A stretch of DNA of 8,684 bases. It comes from Acidobacteriota bacterium (GTDB lineage: Bacteria; Acidobacteriota; Terriglobia; UBA7540). Of this stretch, positions 1 to 7,278 are shown in pieces. The DNA lies in assembly GCA_021828245.1 (NCBI GenBank), contig JAKASC010000095.1, forward strand, positions 1 through 8,684. The letters are read 5' to 3'. Both the position numbers and the translations under genes were made by a program. The stretch's first letter is position 1; the number at the start of each line of letters is the position of its first letter. The notes under the pieces are model-generated. The model did no database searches and was not told the DNA's origin. It saw nothing but the letters and a program-made list of their open reading frames with translations.

Positions 1-328
1 GAGGCAGGCGCGAGGGTTGCGCGATGCGATAACGGCTCGCGGCGGAAGGAGCGCCTGTCCGGGACAGGATGGCTTTGGCCCATTCGCGCGGGGTTTCGGC
101 GCGTTGAAGAGCCTCGTCAGAAACCCGCACCTCTAAGCACCGTTCACAGCGAACAAGAAGCTCAACTCGCTCGAGGCTGCCCAATCCCAGGTCGCGTTCG
201 AGCGAGGAGTCGAGCGTCGCGGTCTCGGCGGCGCGGGTTGAGCCCAACTCTGTCAACAACTGGCGGACAATTTCCAGAACTTGACCTTCGACCGTCGCCG
301 CGTCCGTGGAATGAACTTCCGTGGGCAT
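1..328 (-). CDS. Acyl-carrier-domain protein, N-terminal part (probably ACP-AMP ligase type)
   Basis: Partial gene reading leftward from an ATG at 328-326, open for 109 codons to the window edge. Residues about 13-90 look like an acyl carrier (phosphopantetheine attachment) domain: a leading helix, then TLDSSLERDLGLGSLERVELL at about 38-58, where Ser51 in GLGSL is the expected phosphopantetheine serine. A GAGGG-like ribosome site lies 9 bases before the ATG. A stand-alone ACP is only about 80 residues. This frame continues through a Ser/Ala/Arg/Pro-rich linker (about 91-109), so the carrier domain probably heads a larger protein. In related bacteria such N-terminal carrier domains commonly precede an AMP-binding fatty-acid ligase, sometimes with an acyltransferase; that is inference here, since the rest lies outside the window. 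It follows the fatty acyl reductase on the same strand after a 147-bp gap, which fits delivery of an acyl thioester to the reductase. The carrier-domain call is firm and the whole-protein architecture is not. Confidence 0.75.
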   Translation of the reverse strand, partial: MPTEVHSTDAATVEGQVLEIVRQLLTELGSTRAAETATLDSSLERDLGLGSLERVELLVRCERCLEVRVSDEALQRAETPREWAKAILSRTGAPSAASRYRIAQPSRLP

Positions 329-480
329 GAAATCTCGCCCTCTCAGGTTTCGGGCGTTTACCCGCCGCGCCGAGCAGGCCTTGACGCGCCCGCCTCCGCC
401 GCCGCTGCTCACCGTGAGAGGCCCTGCCTCAGCCTCAGTTCACTCGACGCAGCAGCCTCCCGGCACCTCGCCTTATTATA
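329..480 (-). promoter_or_regulatory. Reductase-carrier gene gap with a consensus -10 box
   Basis: A perfect TATAAT on the minus strand (475-480) overlaps the reductase's TAA stop. The best -35 match, 18 bases upstream (CGGTCA), is poor, so an independent promoter for the carrier gene is possible but weak. The rest of the gap is G-rich on the minus strand, with short GAGGC/GCCTC inverted repeats and no T-run, so there is no convincing terminator and read-through from the reductase gene is plausible. Confidence 0.25.
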
Positions 481-2017
481 TCTTGAACGCCCACTCCTTG
501 ACCGCTTCCGGCTGCACCCACTTCTCAATGCCTTCGATTTGATGCTCCACCCAATACTTCTTCCAGTGGATGTGCTCCGGATCCCACGGAAGCAATTCGC
601 GGTCACGCGGCGTGAGCCGAGCGTAGGCGGCGCGGATGTTCTCTGACTCAAAGATATAGCGATTGTGCAAAACGAAGGGAAGATACTGATCCAGGGTTTG
701 CTCGCGGAACTTGGCCCGCAATTCCAGCGTGCGCAGCTTCGAGGTCAGTTGGAACAGCGACCGCCGGCCCGGCAGGCTGGCCGTACGCGCCATGCGGTTC
801 ATCCCCTCCAGCAGATTTTGAATCTTGCGGAGCCGCCGCTCAAAACGTTCCCGGCGGCGACGCATCTCCGAGGCGGTAACTATCCGCGCCGGACTTGCGC
901 CCACCCACCAGCGGAACATCCAGGAGACACCGCCGTTGCCACGGTTGCGTCGCTGCGATTCTCGGACCAGCAAATGGACCAACGGGCCCAGACGGATGGG
1001 ATGAACGTCCGCCGTGCCCAACTGATAAACCCGCTCATGGCGTCCGCACAACACCGTGGCGGCCACGACCAGCAGGGCCGCAGCCACCAAATCCACCGGA
1101 ACCACCTCGAGCGGTGTGTCGCGACGGACCGGCCAATGCTTCATTCCTCCAAGCGCCATCAAGACCAAAGGCGCGGCCGTGCGCCCCCCCTCGATCCAGC
1201 CGGGAAAGGGGAACCGCAACGCGCTCTCCACAATGGCCGGCCGCACGATGGCCCAGTCGAGATCCGGCTCGGAAGCGATAATCTGCTCACCCAAGCTTTT
1301 GGTGTAGGTGTAAGTGTTCACCCACCCCCAATGCTCTGCGCGCCGCCTCCCCAGCGCCACCCGCCGCTCACGCGATTCTTTGAGATGCGGGGTTCCCTCC
1401 GCGCTTTCTTCAATCAAACGAATTTGATCGCGCAAATATTGGATTTCCCGTCGGTGATCGAAACTGAGGTCGCGCCCATTGCTTCGGCGAGGATAAAAGC
1501 CGAGAATCGCGTCACTTTCCTCAATCAAGCCCTCGGCTTCGCCGGCGACAAAACACGTGGAGACGTGAACCAGCTTGGCGCCCAGTTTCTTTGCCAGGCC
1601 GACCACGTGCTCAACGCCTTCAACATTGGCGCGAAGCGACTCATCCACGGGCGGAAAGAAATCCACCTTTCCAGCGCAGTTGATCATGACCTGAATCCGT
1701 CCCCGTAACCGTTCGAGGTCGCCGGCAGAAAGCCCCGCATCCTCCTCGCCCACATCTCCTTCCCATACCGTGACCTTCTTTCGCAGGTGAGTTCGACCTA
1801 ATCGCTCGACGAGCGCCACCAAGGCGGGCGATTCCAGAACCTCATGCTCAAACCGTTCGGCCGCGGTCGGATAGGTTCCCGGGCGCAGCAACAAATGAAC
1901 GTGCTTGAGATGCGGATAACGGTCGAGCAGCAGTCCCAAAACAACTTTGCCCAGAAAGCCGTTGGAGCCGGTCAGGAGGATTTCATTTTGACGGAAGGCT
2001 TCGCCGACGTCGGTCAC
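476..2017 (-). CDS. Fatty acyl reductase (FAR/male-sterility type, NAD(P)-dependent)
   Basis: A 513-residue protein, the usual length for fatty acyl reductases, which reduce an acyl thioester (CoA or carrier bound) to aldehyde or alcohol with NAD(P)H. The N-terminal half is an extended-SDR Rossmann domain of the NAD_binding_4 type: TGSNGFLG at 16-23 binds the dinucleotide, VSTCFVAG at 152-159 holds the catalytic-site Ser/Thr region, YTYTK at 236-240 is the YxxxK catalytic pair (Tyr236, Lys240), and VRPAIVES at 258-265 is the FAR-type substrate-side motif. The C-terminus (about 445-505) matches the FAR 'sterile' domain, including the HWKKYW...GIEKWVQPE segment at 484-504. The start is GTG at 2017-2015, chosen because GAGG (2025-2028) lies 7 bases upstream. 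No signal peptide is seen, so it is cytosolic or peripheral. Its neighbour is the carrier-domain gene. A role in fatty alcohol, wax or ether-lipid formation is inferred; substrate chain and carrier are unknown. Confidence 0.85.
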   Translation of the reverse strand: MTDVGEAFRQNEILLTGSNGFLGKVVLGLLLDRYPHLKHVHLLLRPGTYPTAAERFEHEVLESPALVALVERLGRTHLRKKVTVWEGDVGEEDAGLSAGDLERLRGRIQVMINCAGKVDFFPPVDESLRANVEGVEHVVGLAKKLGAKLVHVSTCFVAGEAEGLIEESDAILGFYPRRSNGRDLSFDHRREIQYLRDQIRLIEESAEGTPHLKESRERRVALGRRRAEHWGWVNTYTYTKSLGEQIIASEPDLDWAIVRPAIVESALRFPFPGWIEGGRTAAPLVLMALGGMKHWPVRRDTPLEVVPVDLVAAALLVVAATVLCGRHERVYQLGTADVHPIRLGPLVHLLVRESQRRNRGNGGVSWMFRWWVGASPARIVTASEMRRRRERFERRLRKIQNLLEGMNRMARTASLPGRRSLFQLTSKLRTLELRAKFREQTLDQYLPFVLHNRYIFESENIRAAYARLTPRDRELLPWDPEHIHWKKYWVEHQIEGIEKWVQPEAVKEWAFKI

Positions 2018-2118
2018 GAGCTAACCTCACGCACTGGGGCCTCGTAGGGAATCGAAGGGATGTCACGGGTTCGCCGCGCCACCTCGGCCGACGGCATCCT
2101 TGTAGCCTCACGCCGCCG

Positions 2119-2169
2119 ACTCCCTTGGGAGTGTCCTCTGGGAGAGAGTAACGGCCTAAAGCCGCCGTT
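2119..2169 (-). repeat. Paired hairpins in the reductase leader
   Basis: Two inverted repeats lie 17 bases apart. ACTCCC (2119-2124) and GGGAGT (2127-2132) are perfect 6-bp arms around a 2-base centre. AACGGC (2150-2155) and GCCGTT (2164-2169) are perfect 6-bp arms around an 8-base loop. Both fall between the predicted promoter and the GTG start of the reductase. They could be an mRNA-leader structure or part of a dispersed REP-like element. Neither arm is followed by a T-run, so they are not classical terminators. Confidence 0.4.
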
Positions 2170-2250
2170 TCGCCCATCGGCGCGGGCTCGCACTTTTGAC
2201 ACTCACCACGGAAACGCGCTCGCTTGGCTGTGGGCAGCGTACCGCTTCGT

Positions 2251-2280
2251 ATGCTATCGAGAGGCGTTGCGCATTGTCAA
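2251..2280 (-). promoter_or_regulatory. Sigma70-like promoter for the reductase gene
   Basis: On the minus strand a perfect TTGACA -35 box (2280-2275) is followed after 18 bases by TAGCAT as a -10 box (2256-2251). Transcription would begin near 2244 and give a leader of about 225 bases before the reductase GTG. It is the best promoter match in this gap and points the right way. Confidence 0.5.
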
Positions 2281-2600
2281 GTTGAGGCAGGCATGTGAGT
2301 TGTGGCGAGCTCTTCACGACCCTTGTCCGCGCCGTGTCCAGCGGAGGACCGCACGGGTTCTGCCATTTTCATGTCGTGCGCCATGGCCTCTCTATGGTGC
2401 TTTCCTTCGCTGAAATGTGAAGCCTATATAAACAACACCGTCGCGGCTACCTGTCACGTATCGGCAACCTGTGCGCGACGGCTCTTGTGGTCGCGGCCTG
2501 ATTCTTGCGTTGCGCCAGCCATCGCACCGCCGCGGCCCGGATGTGGGCGCCATTGCCAATTCACAATTTATGTTCGAGTTCGGCCGGCAAGCGCCGCATC

Positions 2601-2620
2601 TCACCAGTTATTGATGGTGA
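2601..2620 (-). terminator. Weak hairpin after the TonB receptor stop
   Basis: TCACCA (2601-2606) and TGGTGA (2615-2620) form a perfect 6-bp stem with an 8-base loop, about 30 bases past the receptor's TAG. No T-run follows on the minus strand, so intrinsic termination is doubtful. It may be only a 3'-end stabilising structure. Confidence 0.2.
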
Positions 2621-2650
2621 ACGACTTACTCAGCACAGGCGGCAAACCGT

Positions 2651-5107
2651 CTAGCGCAAGCTCAAATTAATTCGGATGCCTGCTCGCACTAGCGTGGGCG
2701 GTCCGACCTCAAGCACGGGCGTTCGTGCGATGGCGTACCGGCTGTCGTTCAGGTTTTCAGCCGCCACGTAAGCTTCAAGCTGATGGGCCAGGGGTCGGGC
2801 AAGGTAAGCATCCACGATGAAGAAGCTGCCAAGCGGAAGAGTGTTGAGATCGTCGTCAAACGCCATGCCGGTGAATCGTCCTTGAACAGAAACAATCCAT
2901 CGTCGAAGGCTCTTGCCCGCCGCAGGGTTCGAGTAAAGCGCCTGAAAGCTGAACGAATTGCGGGGAATTTCCGGCACTCGCCGTCCCACCAGGGCCGGCT
3001 CGGCGGGAAAACTGACGACGGTCGAGTCCGCCAGCTCATAGCCGGCCTCGAGAGAAAACGTCCGGGAGAGCGGCGACTTGACGTCCAGGTCAAAGCCGCG
3101 CGAGCGCGTTCGGCCCAGGTTTTCCCGCTCGCGGGTGATGAGGCTGGGCGTCACGCTCAGCGTCACGTTGGCGATGGGATCGGAAATATCGCTCCAGAAA
3201 AAAGTTCCGCGCGCGCTAAGCTTGCGGTGAAACGCGCTCCATTCCGCTCCGGCTTCGGCGCCGGTCAGCCGCTCGGCGGTCAGCGCGGAATTCGCCAGCG
3301 TCTCCACGTTGCCGACGCGGAAATTCCGATAAAGCTCATTAAGCGTGGGAGCGCGGAAGGCGCGGTAAGCCGATGCGGTCAGCGAAACACGCGGCGTCAG
3401 CCGATAAAGCGTTGCCACGCGAGGGCTAAAGGCGGATTCGATGCGCTCCGGGAAACGAATTACCGTTACTGGACCCGCGGTGGAGAGCGGACGAGTGGTG
3501 GAAAGCGCGTCGAAATTTTTCCAATCGTCCAGCCGGGCCGCGAGGGTGGCCCTCCATCGCGGATTAAGCTGGAGGATGTCTTCTCCAAAAACGCTCGCGT
3601 TGCGTTGCCGACCGCCGGCGCCCGTCGCTCGCGTGGCGCGGCCGCGGAAGAACGCGATTTCATCGCTGGCGCCGCGCACCTCGCTTGCGTCGAAACCCGC
3701 CACGAGCGTCTGGCGCGACCCCACCGCGCGCGACCATTGGGCGTCGAGGCCGACTTGCTGAGCCGGCACACGCTGGCTATCCACCAGGCTCTCGCTATTG
3801 CGGTTGGCCGCGATCGCCGAAAACGTCTGGTCGAACAGTTGCGGCCCGCCGTAGGCGTGAAGCGAGAACACCCCCGCTTCAGCCGTCGCCCAATGGACTC
3901 CGAAAACGAGCTGCCGCAAGTGGGTTCGATTGTAAGTGAGCGGTGTGCCGTTCTGCCGCGTTTCGCGGAAGATGGAAGCTTCGCCAAAAAGGCTTCCGGC
4001 GCTTGAAAATCGGCGCTCCAGTCGGAAATCCGCCGTTTCATGCTCCTGGCCCGCGGGCGTGTCCACGCGACCTCGTTCGTTCGGCACGACCAGAATGTAG
4101 CCCTCCGTGCTCATGGCCTCTGCCGAGAGCGCGGCGTTCCAAGCACCGAAGCTCACGCCCGTCCATAAGGAAGCGTCCGGCGTGTCTTCGTTGCCGTACG
4201 AGGTGTCGAGCGTCAATCCCGGATGGCTTGCCTTGCGGGTAATAAAATTGACGACTCCGCCCATGGCCGTGGTTCCGTAGAGGTCTGACGCACCGCCACG
4301 CACCACCTCCACTCGCTCGACGGCGGCGCGCGGCACACGGTCCCAATAGACCCAGCCGCCAAAGGGATCGTTGAGGGGAATGCCGTCCGCCATCACCAGC
4401 GCCCGGCTCGCGCCGCTTGCGCCCACGCCGCGCAGCGAGACGCCCTGCGAGGTCGGATTGGCGGTCCGGCTGCCGGAGCGGCGGAACAGCGTGAAGCCGG
4501 GAATCTGCCGGAGCATGTCATCGAGTGTCAAAGCCGGCGCTGTGGCGACCTCTTCAGGCGTTAGCACCAGCACATCGGCGGCGGTTTGGCCAAGCGGGGT
4601 TGGCGTGCGCGTCGCCGTCACCGTTACCGTTTGCCGCAACAGCGCCGGCTCGAGCGTGATGGCCAGCGGTTCGCGGCTCCTCCCGCTCCAAAATTTTCGG
4701 GTCGTCCGAAAGCCGCTGGCGGTCACGGTCACAATGCCGTTCCTCGACGGTATCGAGCGAAAGAAGAATTGCCCCCGGCGGTCGGTGGTGGTCTGCGCGG
4801 AAAAGCGTGCCGACTTGAAAGCCACTTGAGCCCCGACGACAGCCGCGCCCGTCGGGTCGCGCACCTCCCCTCTTAATGGCAGCGATTCTTCGCTTCCTGC
4901 CTTCGCAAGCTTTTTGCCAACCCTCCGAACTGCATTGCCCGGCTGCGATGCCCGAGCAAGCCCCGCCACCACGGCCACGAGCGTTAGCAGCGCGATCGCC
5001 GACAGCAAGAGCCTGACGATTTCTACCCTGAGCTGAACCCTTTCAATGGCCACGGCATCATCCAGGTAATTGCTTGGGCGTCTTGGTGGCTGGGTTTCAG
5101 AATGCAT
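2651..5107 (-). CDS. TonB-dependent outer-membrane receptor with N-terminal CarboxypepD-regulatory-like domain
   Basis: An 818-residue outer-membrane receptor for TonB-energised import; the substrate is not evident. From the ATG at 5107, residues about 30-53 are a long hydrophobic signal segment ending at an AxA-like ARA-SQ site. About 77-155 is a beta-sandwich of the carboxypeptidase-regulatory-like type (RGEVRDPTGAAVVGAQVAF, then GQFFFRSIP). TVTVTATRTPT near 160 resembles a TonB-box/plug entry. The plug covers about 175-292, including LDDMLRQIPGF, SLRGVGASGASRALVMADGIPLNDPF and VERVEVVRGGASDLYGTTAMGGVVNFITR. The remainder is the beta-barrel, with the typical late AYVAAENLNDSRYA segment. The end is LSLR, lacking the aromatic last residue common in outer-membrane proteins. 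The frame stays open upstream to 5446, but that part overlaps the divergent glycosylase gene. The 5107 ATG lies about 64 bases past the predicted transcription start, though its ribosome site is weak; ATG 5164 and GTG 5053 are alternatives. No cobalamin riboswitch was recognised. Confidence 0.88.
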   Translation of the reverse strand: MHSETQPPRRPSNYLDDAVAIERVQLRVEIVRLLLSAIALLTLVAVVAGLARASQPGNAVRRVGKKLAKAGSEESLPLRGEVRDPTGAAVVGAQVAFKSARFSAQTTTDRRGQFFFRSIPSRNGIVTVTASGFRTTRKFWSGRSREPLAITLEPALLRQTVTVTATRTPTPLGQTAADVLVLTPEEVATAPALTLDDMLRQIPGFTLFRRSGSRTANPTSQGVSLRGVGASGASRALVMADGIPLNDPFGGWVYWDRVPRAAVERVEVVRGGASDLYGTTAMGGVVNFITRKASHPGLTLDTSYGNEDTPDASLWTGVSFGAWNAALSAEAMSTEGYILVVPNERGRVDTPAGQEHETADFRLERRFSSAGSLFGEASIFRETRQNGTPLTYNRTHLRQLVFGVHWATAEAGVFSLHAYGGPQLFDQTFSAIAANRNSESLVDSQRVPAQQVGLDAQWSRAVGSRQTLVAGFDASEVRGASDEIAFFRGRATRATGAGGRQRNASVFGEDILQLNPRWRATLAARLDDWKNFDALSTTRPLSTAGPVTVIRFPERIESAFSPRVATLYRLTPRVSLTASAYRAFRAPTLNELYRNFRVGNVETLANSALTAERLTGAEAGAEWSAFHRKLSARGTFFWSDISDPIANVTLSVTPSLITRERENLGRTRSRGFDLDVKSPLSRTFSLEAGYELADSTVVSFPAEPALVGRRVPEIPRNSFSFQALYSNPAAGKSLRRWIVSVQGRFTGMAFDDDLNTLPLGSFFIVDAYLARPLAHQLEAYVAAENLNDSRYAIARTPVLEVGPPTLVRAGIRINLSLR

Positions 5108-5177
5108 GAGCTTGCGCGGCCCGGTGAAGGAGCTCCGACACAAGGTCAGGCCCAGCCGCTCCATCCAAGCGCCCGGT

Positions 5178-5206
5178 ATTGTAACGGCTCGTCTCCACGT
5201 TGTCGC
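5178..5206 (-). promoter_or_regulatory. Sigma70-like promoter for the TonB receptor
   Basis: Minus-strand GCGACA (5206-5201) and TACAAT (5183-5178) are separated by 17 bases. The -10 box matches 5 of 6 consensus positions and the -35 box 4 of 6. The predicted start near 5171 leaves about 64 bases before the ATG at 5107 but only about 7 before the ATG at 5164, which favours the downstream start. Confidence 0.4.
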
Positions 5207-5331
5207 CGGTGCGGTTGGAAAACAACTCCTGCGCTCGGAGCGAAGCGGCACGAACATGACCTGACCGCCCACGGGAGCCACCAACTGCGAAGACGCATCC
5301 TGACGTGAAAGCTCCACTGGCACCCTTGAAA

Positions 5332-5361
5332 TTGACACGGCTCGGGGAATAACCCTAACAT
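5332..5361 (+). promoter_or_regulatory. Sigma70-like promoter for the uracil-DNA glycosylase
   Basis: A perfect TTGACA (5332-5337) is followed after 18 bases by TAACAT (5356-5361). Transcription would start near 5368, about two bases before the GTG at 5370. No Shine-Dalgarno sequence precedes that GTG, so the transcript may be leaderless. Confidence 0.5.
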
Positions 5362-5369
5362 GTTTCTCG

Positions 5370-6122
5370 GTGGCAAACCGTCCCGCCAATGCATTATCCC
5401 GTGCGGCTAAAGGAATTGACCGGCAAGCTGCGCTGGAAAAGCTCAATCGCCAGATTATCGCCTGCCGGCTTTGCCCACGACTCCGCGAATACTGCCAAAA
5501 AGTGGCTACCCAGAAGCGCCGCCAATATCGTGATTGGACCTATTGGGGCAAACCCGTGCCAGGCTTCGGCGACCTCGCGGCCGAACTGATCATTTTGGGG
5601 CTGGCGCCGGGAGCGCACGGTTCTAACCGCACCGGTCGTATGTTCACCGGGGATCGTTCCGGTGATTTTCTTTATCAAGCGCTGTACGAGGCCGGATTCG
5701 CCTCTCAACCGATCGCTCGCCATCGGCAGGACGGCCTCACCCTGCGCAATTGTTACATCACAGCCTCGGTTCGCTGCGCCCCGCCCGACAACAAACCTAC
5801 ACCGCAGGAGTTACGAAATTGCCATCCGTACCTTGAGCGTGAGTTGGCTCTGTTGAAAAATATGCGGGTGATTTTGGCCCTGGGGCGGGTGGCGTTCGAT
5901 ACCTGCTTGGTTTGGGCGTCGGTTCGCGCTCCCATGCCACCCCGCGCGCGATTTCACTTCCGGCATGGTGCAAATTACGTTTTACCCGGTGGCCTGCCTC
6001 GCTTGTTTGCCTCTTATCATCCAAGCCAGCAAAACACCCAAACCGGGCGACTAACCATGCCTATGTTCGAGCGGGTGCTCAGGGAGATTCGCGGATTTCT
6101 GTCGGAAGCCACGACGGAGTAG
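5370..6122 (+). CDS. Uracil-DNA glycosylase, type 5 (UDGb), iron-sulfur
   Basis: A 250-residue DNA-repair enzyme that removes uracil (and, in studied relatives, other deaminated bases) from DNA. Four cysteines suited to a [4Fe-4S] cluster are visible: Cys32 and Cys35 in CRLC, then Cys136 and Cys151 in the CX14C segment RCAPPDNKPTPQELRNC. GLAPGAHGSNRTGRMFTGD (77-95) is the family-5 motif 1; it has Ala at the place where family 1 and 4 enzymes carry the catalytic Asp/Glu, as expected for UDGb. YHPSQQNTQTGRL (216-228) is the second active-site motif. Length and motif spacing fit an intact gene. The GTG at 5370 is the best start: the in-frame codons before it include no ATG, and residues before Cys32 form a plausible first helix. 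There is no ribosome site, but a promoter ends just upstream. The divergent neighbour is the TonB receptor, with no functional link apparent. Confidence 0.93.
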   Translation: MANRPANALSRAAKGIDRQAALEKLNRQIIACRLCPRLREYCQKVATQKRRQYRDWTYWGKPVPGFGDLAAELIILGLAPGAHGSNRTGRMFTGDRSGDFLYQALYEAGFASQPIARHRQDGLTLRNCYITASVRCAPPDNKPTPQELRNCHPYLERELALLKNMRVILALGRVAFDTCLVWASVRAPMPPRARFHFRHGANYVLPGGLPRLFASYHPSQQNTQTGRLTMPMFERVLREIRGFLSEATTE

Positions 6123-6372
6123 CTGTTGCCTAACCCATGCGAGCCGCACAAAAGCCATCTGGCCGTTGCCCTGAAAAGGCGGTATATTACCGGTGTCTTA
6201 AGGAAGTGCGCCACTCGGATTGTTAGGAAAGCGGTCAGCGCGCGAGACGGTCGAGATGCGTCGGCAAGTCGTCCCCTCGAAGCAGCGGGCCTAGCGTAAA
6301 AGAGATTTCGGTGCGGGATACGGTCGGGTGTTTGTCTGAGCTTTGATGGGACATGCTGCTGGGGGGATACAC
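6123..6372. other. 250-bp gap between glycosylase and membrane-protein genes
   Basis: No gene is seen. A short perfect inverted repeat, CGGTA-TAT-TACCG (6180-6192), may be a weak transcript end for the glycosylase, but no T-run follows. TATATT within it resembles a -10 box but has no matching -35 at proper spacing. A promoter for the following gene was not identified with confidence. Confidence 0.4.
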
Positions 6373-7185
6373 ATGAAACCGGTTCAGGGAGTTTCTCGGC
6401 GCGCCTTGGCGCTGATTTTCATGAGTCTGCTGATGGCTCCTGCCTTGGCCTTGGCACAGACGGATGAGATTCAAGTCTATAACGCGGTCATTGAGCCTCC
6501 AGGCGTATTCAATTTGATGGTTCATACCAACTTCACGCCCGTTGGCCGGGAAACCCCGGCTTTCCCCGGTGCCATCATTGCGGACGATTCGGTCAACGGC
6601 ACGGCCGAGTGGGCCTATGGCGTGACCCCCTGGTTTGAGCAGGGACTTTATCTTCCGGTGTACACCCTCTACTCGAAAGGGCGCGGCGCAACGATTAACG
6701 GTTTCAAAATCCGAGAACTCTTCGTTCGACCCCATGCCCAAGAACATAAGTTTTTCTACGGAGTTAATTTTGAATTTAGCGTCAATGCCGACTATTGGGA
6801 GTCCAGACCCATCACCTCCGAGATCAGGCCCATCGTGGGGCTGAATCTGAATCGAGTGCATTTGATTTACAATCCGATCGTGGATACGGACTATGCTGGT
6901 GGCCTCGGGAATCTTGAATATAATCCGGCTGGTCGGATTTCCTATCACTGGAACCCCAGGTGGGCTATTGCGGCTGAAGAATACGATGGTTTCGGACCAC
7001 TACGCGGCTTCCTCCCTTACGACCAGCAATTTCACGAAATCTGGGCCGTGATGGATCACTACAGCAGCAACTTCCTCGGCGTGGACGTTGAAGCCGGCAT
7101 TGGTTTTGGCCTGACTCCTGGGTCCGACAAAATAACACTCAAGTTGATGCTATCGCGCAACCTCAACCGAGGGCCAGCAGCCTGA
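6373..7185 (+). CDS. Secreted putative outer-membrane beta-barrel protein, function unknown
   Basis: A 270-residue protein from the ATG at 6373, chosen over TTG 6343 and ATG 6346 because a GGGGGGA ribosome-like site lies about 5 bases upstream and a classical signal peptide begins there: a basic n-region (MKPVQGVSRR), a hydrophobic core (ALALIFMSLLMAPALA) and an ALA-Q type cleavage site near residues 27-29. The mature part is rich in alternating aromatic and polar residues (for example WAYGVTPWFEQGLYLPVYTLY and LNRVHLIYNPIVDTDY) and has no hydrophobic helices, as in small outer-membrane barrels. It resembles conserved proteobacterial-type hypothetical proteins that begin EIQVYNA after the signal and carry WAYGVT, LFVRPHA and FFYGVNFEFS blocks. 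No catalytic motif is seen. The C-terminus (NLNRGPAA) lacks a terminal aromatic residue. It converges with the propeller gene. The export call is confident, the barrel call moderate and the role unknown. Confidence 0.75.
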   Translation: MKPVQGVSRRALALIFMSLLMAPALALAQTDEIQVYNAVIEPPGVFNLMVHTNFTPVGRETPAFPGAIIADDSVNGTAEWAYGVTPWFEQGLYLPVYTLYSKGRGATINGFKIRELFVRPHAQEHKFFYGVNFEFSVNADYWESRPITSEIRPIVGLNLNRVHLIYNPIVDTDYAGGLGNLEYNPAGRISYHWNPRWAIAAEEYDGFGPLRGFLPYDQQFHEIWAVMDHYSSNFLGVDVEAGIGFGLTPGSDKITLKLMLSRNLNRGPAA

Positions 7186-7206
7186 ATACCGGCACCAGCT
7201 TCACCA

Positions 7207-7278
7207 TACCCCAAAGTGGTTCCGGGGTAAAAAGTTTGCATGCCTTGGGTTGTTCGGCTCGATCTATCACGCGAGCCG
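7207..7278. terminator. Two hairpins between convergent genes, possible weak terminator
   Basis: TACCCC (7207-7212) pairs with GGGGTA (7224-7229) over an 11-base loop. CGGCTCG (7255-7261) pairs perfectly with CGAGCCG (7272-7278) over a 10-base loop. They lie in the 165-bp gap where the flanking genes converge, where a bidirectional end would be expected. Neither has a T-run on either strand, so this is tentative. Confidence 0.25.

Larger units (their letters stand above)
2018..2650. other. 633-bp non-coding gap upstream of the reductase
   Basis: No convincing gene is visible. Short frames on both strands lack family resemblance and good ribosome sites. Reading leftward it holds a weak hairpin just after the receptor stop (2601-2620), a GC-rich stretch without clear features, a sigma70-like promoter (2251-2280), and then a leader of about 220 bases with two hairpins before the reductase GTG. 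Two minus-strand frames (2177-1983 and 2202-2014) run through the leader and overlap the reductase start; their Arg/Pro/Gly-rich translations suggest a structured repeat rather than real proteins. Confidence 0.6.

Noticed and set aside
665..1708. A 347-codon plus-strand frame opposite the reductase
   Set aside because: It shows no recognisable domain, while the minus strand encodes all the FAR motifs across the same bases.
1983..2202. Two short minus-strand frames as real small genes upstream of the reductase
   Set aside because: They overlap each other in different frames, have no clear ribosome sites and give Arg/Pro/Gly-rich peptides. I treat them as by-products of a structured repeat-like leader.
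2783..4006. A 407-codon plus-strand frame opposite the receptor gene
   Set aside because: Its translation is Arg/Gly/Ala-rich low-complexity text without domains, and the opposite strand carries an unmistakable TonB receptor. GC-rich antisense frames are often open by chance.
5108..5369. Cobalamin or other riboswitch before the TonB receptor
   Set aside because: The predicted leader is only about 64 bases, and no B12-box-like or other aptamer core was recognised.
5108..5446. Longer N-terminus for the TonB receptor from a TTG at 5446
   Set aside because: The extension overlaps the glycosylase coding region and both divergent promoters, and would place over 140 residues before the signal segment.
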